Assembly (NCBI GenBank): GCA_903813345.2
Contig: CAIIXF020000005.1
Span: 6,541,375 to 6,605,374, forward strand
Reading direction: 5' to 3'
DNA: 64,000 nucleotides
Source: Owenia fusiformis
Lineage: Eukaryota > Annelida > Polychaeta > Sabellida > Oweniidae
The translations under genes were made by a program, and so were the position numbers. The notes under the pieces were generated by a model. The model worked only from the letters and a program-made list of their open reading frames with translations. It did not search any database and was not told the DNA's origin. This document shows positions 61,599 through 64,000 of the stretch, in pieces; within the stretch, counting starts at the first letter, position 1, and every line of letters starts with the position of its first letter.

Positions 61599-64000
61599 TG
61601 AGCTGCTCTCTCATCATGGAAAGAAATATATTAAATTTCAGTGCAAGATGGTCCTTTGAGTCAGATAAGGAAAATAGTCAGTCCCTATTACAGAATGATA
61701 TGTCACTTTATAATGAAACTATCCTGCATGGAAATTAGATCATTTCACTCACACTCTGAGGGATACAGATATATATCAATGTCAAGGATGATATAAAAAA
61801 CTTATATTTGTCCTAACTTCCAATTCTGGCAATTGATTGTACAGTTCTACAGTTCTTGAAAATATGATTAAAATTTGACATACATGAATGAAAGCATCTA
61901 GTTCATGTAATCATCATCCACAAGAAGATCAAGAATTGTGTATTTTTTGGAGGAAAATGCCAATCTCCAACTACAATTAAATCCCCATCATTGCTAGTCT
62001 CTTGTGACGGTTGATAATTGCAAAAATAAAGCTGCATCAGCCACCTGCTGTGGGAGGAAATTACAAACAATGTTTGAATTTGTTAACATTGCACTTGTTG
62101 CTATGGGATTTCATTTGGTTGCCATGGTAAAAGATGAGATGTAAATTGGTTGGACAGCTTACAAAAGAGCAATGAACAGAACATCTCTTTAATAGTTTCA
62201 ACTTGTTGTCAGGTATCAAATATTTTACACTCCAGTCAGGTTACCCTGAGCTTAACTTTTCAGCTTGAGCGCTATCCTCTTATAAGGACTGATCATTTAT
62301 TTCAAAGTTTGGTATTCAATCAGAGGGAATGATAGTTTCTCATTGATTTAGCAAGGCGAGGGAATATATAGAGTTTGATATAAAGTCAATCACTTGTAAA
62401 CTAAATCTTGACCAAAAGAGTTTGTTTGCTTGCTTTGTTTGTTTGTTTGTTTGCTTGCTTTGTTTGTTTGTTTATGTGATTGCTTTATTTTGTGCAGACA
62501 AAGTGATGTCACAATGGATAGATTATTCCCCATCCCTTAAAATCCCATTTCAACTTGAAGCACAGCATATGAGTATTCCATATTTGGCTCTGATTTCAAA
62601 CCATCAGATCAAATATGCTCACCGTAAGGGCATTTCCTGATGAACTTATCTGGTACACTTATCCCGGACAATTGATTTCTCCAGATTAATCATATAAACT
62701 AAAAAGCCAATATTTAGAAATGATGTTAGAGCATTCTAAGCCTCTGAGGTATTCCACCAATAAATCTTTCTACATTCCTACTTTGGGATTACTGTAATAT
62801 TTACTGGACCCATAGCTTTAGGATTTACGTACCATGTAAACTTGTTTTATTTGGACATCCTGTCTCCACCAGGATTACGGGAGATAACACTCTACCATTC
62901 CTAGGGATTAAGATCAAATTCTCCTTTATAAACTACTATGGTTTCAATATGGCTAGCTACTGATAACTTAATTAGGATTTCCCAGATTAATTGCTATTAA
63001 TTGGACAGACCTGATTCATGCTGACATCACAATAACAATTGATAAATTTATTCAGACATAGAAATACAAAGTTGAGAAGTTTTTGATTGCAGATATGGAG
63101 CACTGGCACCAATGGAAGTGGTCTCTACTGAGAGATCAATTTATATTGAAGGGGGAACTTCAAACACCGGATCACTTCAAGAAGTCAAACAACAATTCCA
63201 CCTAAAAACAATATACTTCAAACATCATAATCTAGAACAAAACAGTTATGAAATATTATGAGTGATAAAAATGCCGACAATATGTTTGATAAAAGATGCC
63301 GTTTTTAGTTTTCACCCAAAGATTTTCGGAACCTGACGTTAAATGTTAATCTTAGCCTGTCTCGCTAAAAAAACATAAAAAAATGTCAAAATTATCCTCA
63401 TTTTTCATTTTTCCAAATTCTGGTCTAAAAAACAAATTTTCAATTGGTGATTTCAAAATTCTTTTCTAGTTGTTGCTATATCGACCGAACATCTAAGACA
63501 AAGATTCACATTTCCTTCATAAGATGGCAAAAGTGCAAAAGAAAGTTTAACAAAAAGTTTGGGATTTGAAAAATTATAAAATGCTCTACCGTTAGCTTTA
63601 GATCAAATAATTTCAATATTACAGATTTTATCCAGAATGTTGCTCTCATGACTTTGAGCCTCATACACTATCAGTACAGACTAATTATGGGATATCAGAT
63701 TTTCTCTCACGTTCCCTATTTGTGATATACAATTGATTAGCTAATCAATTCCAAGAGAGTTTTTCGAATCTCATCTAAAAATCTTTAGTAATTATCTCGT
63801 GATTATGGTGAAATTACCAATTACACATGAAATTGAAAACAGTCTTTGTAAGAAGTATTCATTTGTAGAATACGATATATTAATTATATGGCATCTTTTG
63901 CAATCCCATGTGTGCTGGGAGATTTAATCATAATTGCACTTAATATTGCATTCTGGTGCAAATTGAGAATGATGAGGTGAATAAGAGAACCAGACAGGAT
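61599..64000. other. upstream intron or flank, unassigned
   Basis: It includes a GTTT/GCTT microsatellite at about 62420-62473. No exon, RNA gene or transposon was recognised to the end of the window. Confidence 0.4.

Overview
This is AT-rich animal nuclear DNA, most likely from a mollusc or another lophotrochozoan. I infer this from spliced genes with GT-AG introns, dense short inverted-repeat transposons, and a tandem array of a secreted Cys-rich family that is usually annotated 'short-chain collagen C4-like' in molluscs and brachiopods. Nothing here looks prokaryotic. The sequence alone does not give a species.

Layout. (1) 1-5100: gene-free and repeat-rich, with two MITE-like elements and a roughly 2.2 kb satellite of about 120-bp monomers with a higher-order period near 596 bp. 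(2) 5105-22395: five tandem minus-strand copies (A-E, left to right) of one three-exon gene. Exon 1 encodes a signal peptide plus a CC..CC..C stretch, exon 2 (100 bp) a short conserved segment, and exon 3 (about 515 bp) the extracellular Cys-rich domain. A, C and E are intact on paper. B is a pseudogene with a frameshift, a stop, a lost splice donor and a start removed by a MITE. D has lost exon 2. Introns and spacers carry a LINE remnant, a deletion-derivative mariner element, foldback elements whose empty sites can be read from the paralogues, and a 68-bp minisatellite that duplicates the exon-1 splice donor. (3) 22396-26859: duplicated upstream flank of copy E, foldback elements, then the probable 3' UTR and flank of the next gene. 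(4) 26860-48298 (continuing upstream): a minus-strand FGFRL1 (fibroblast growth factor receptor-like 1) orthologue, with three Ig domains, one membrane segment and no kinase. (5) 48299-64000: long upstream intron or 5' flank with MITEs and minisatellites; no exon recognised.

Main observations. FGFRL1 has two adjacent 119-bp exons for the same first half of Ig domain 3, with identical phases (1 to 0). Using both or neither would break the frame, so they should be mutually exclusive. FGFRs 1-3 are known for alternative exons in the second half of this domain, so this is a different arrangement. FGFRL1 also has an internal signal-peptide exon (33776-33971) that joins in frame to the linker exon and skips Ig1, giving a predicted two-Ig receptor of 503 residues. 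The collagen-C4-like array is a mosaic: its 5' flank, exon 1/intron 1 and intron 2/exon 3 each give a different grouping of the copies, which points to gene conversion or unequal exchange.
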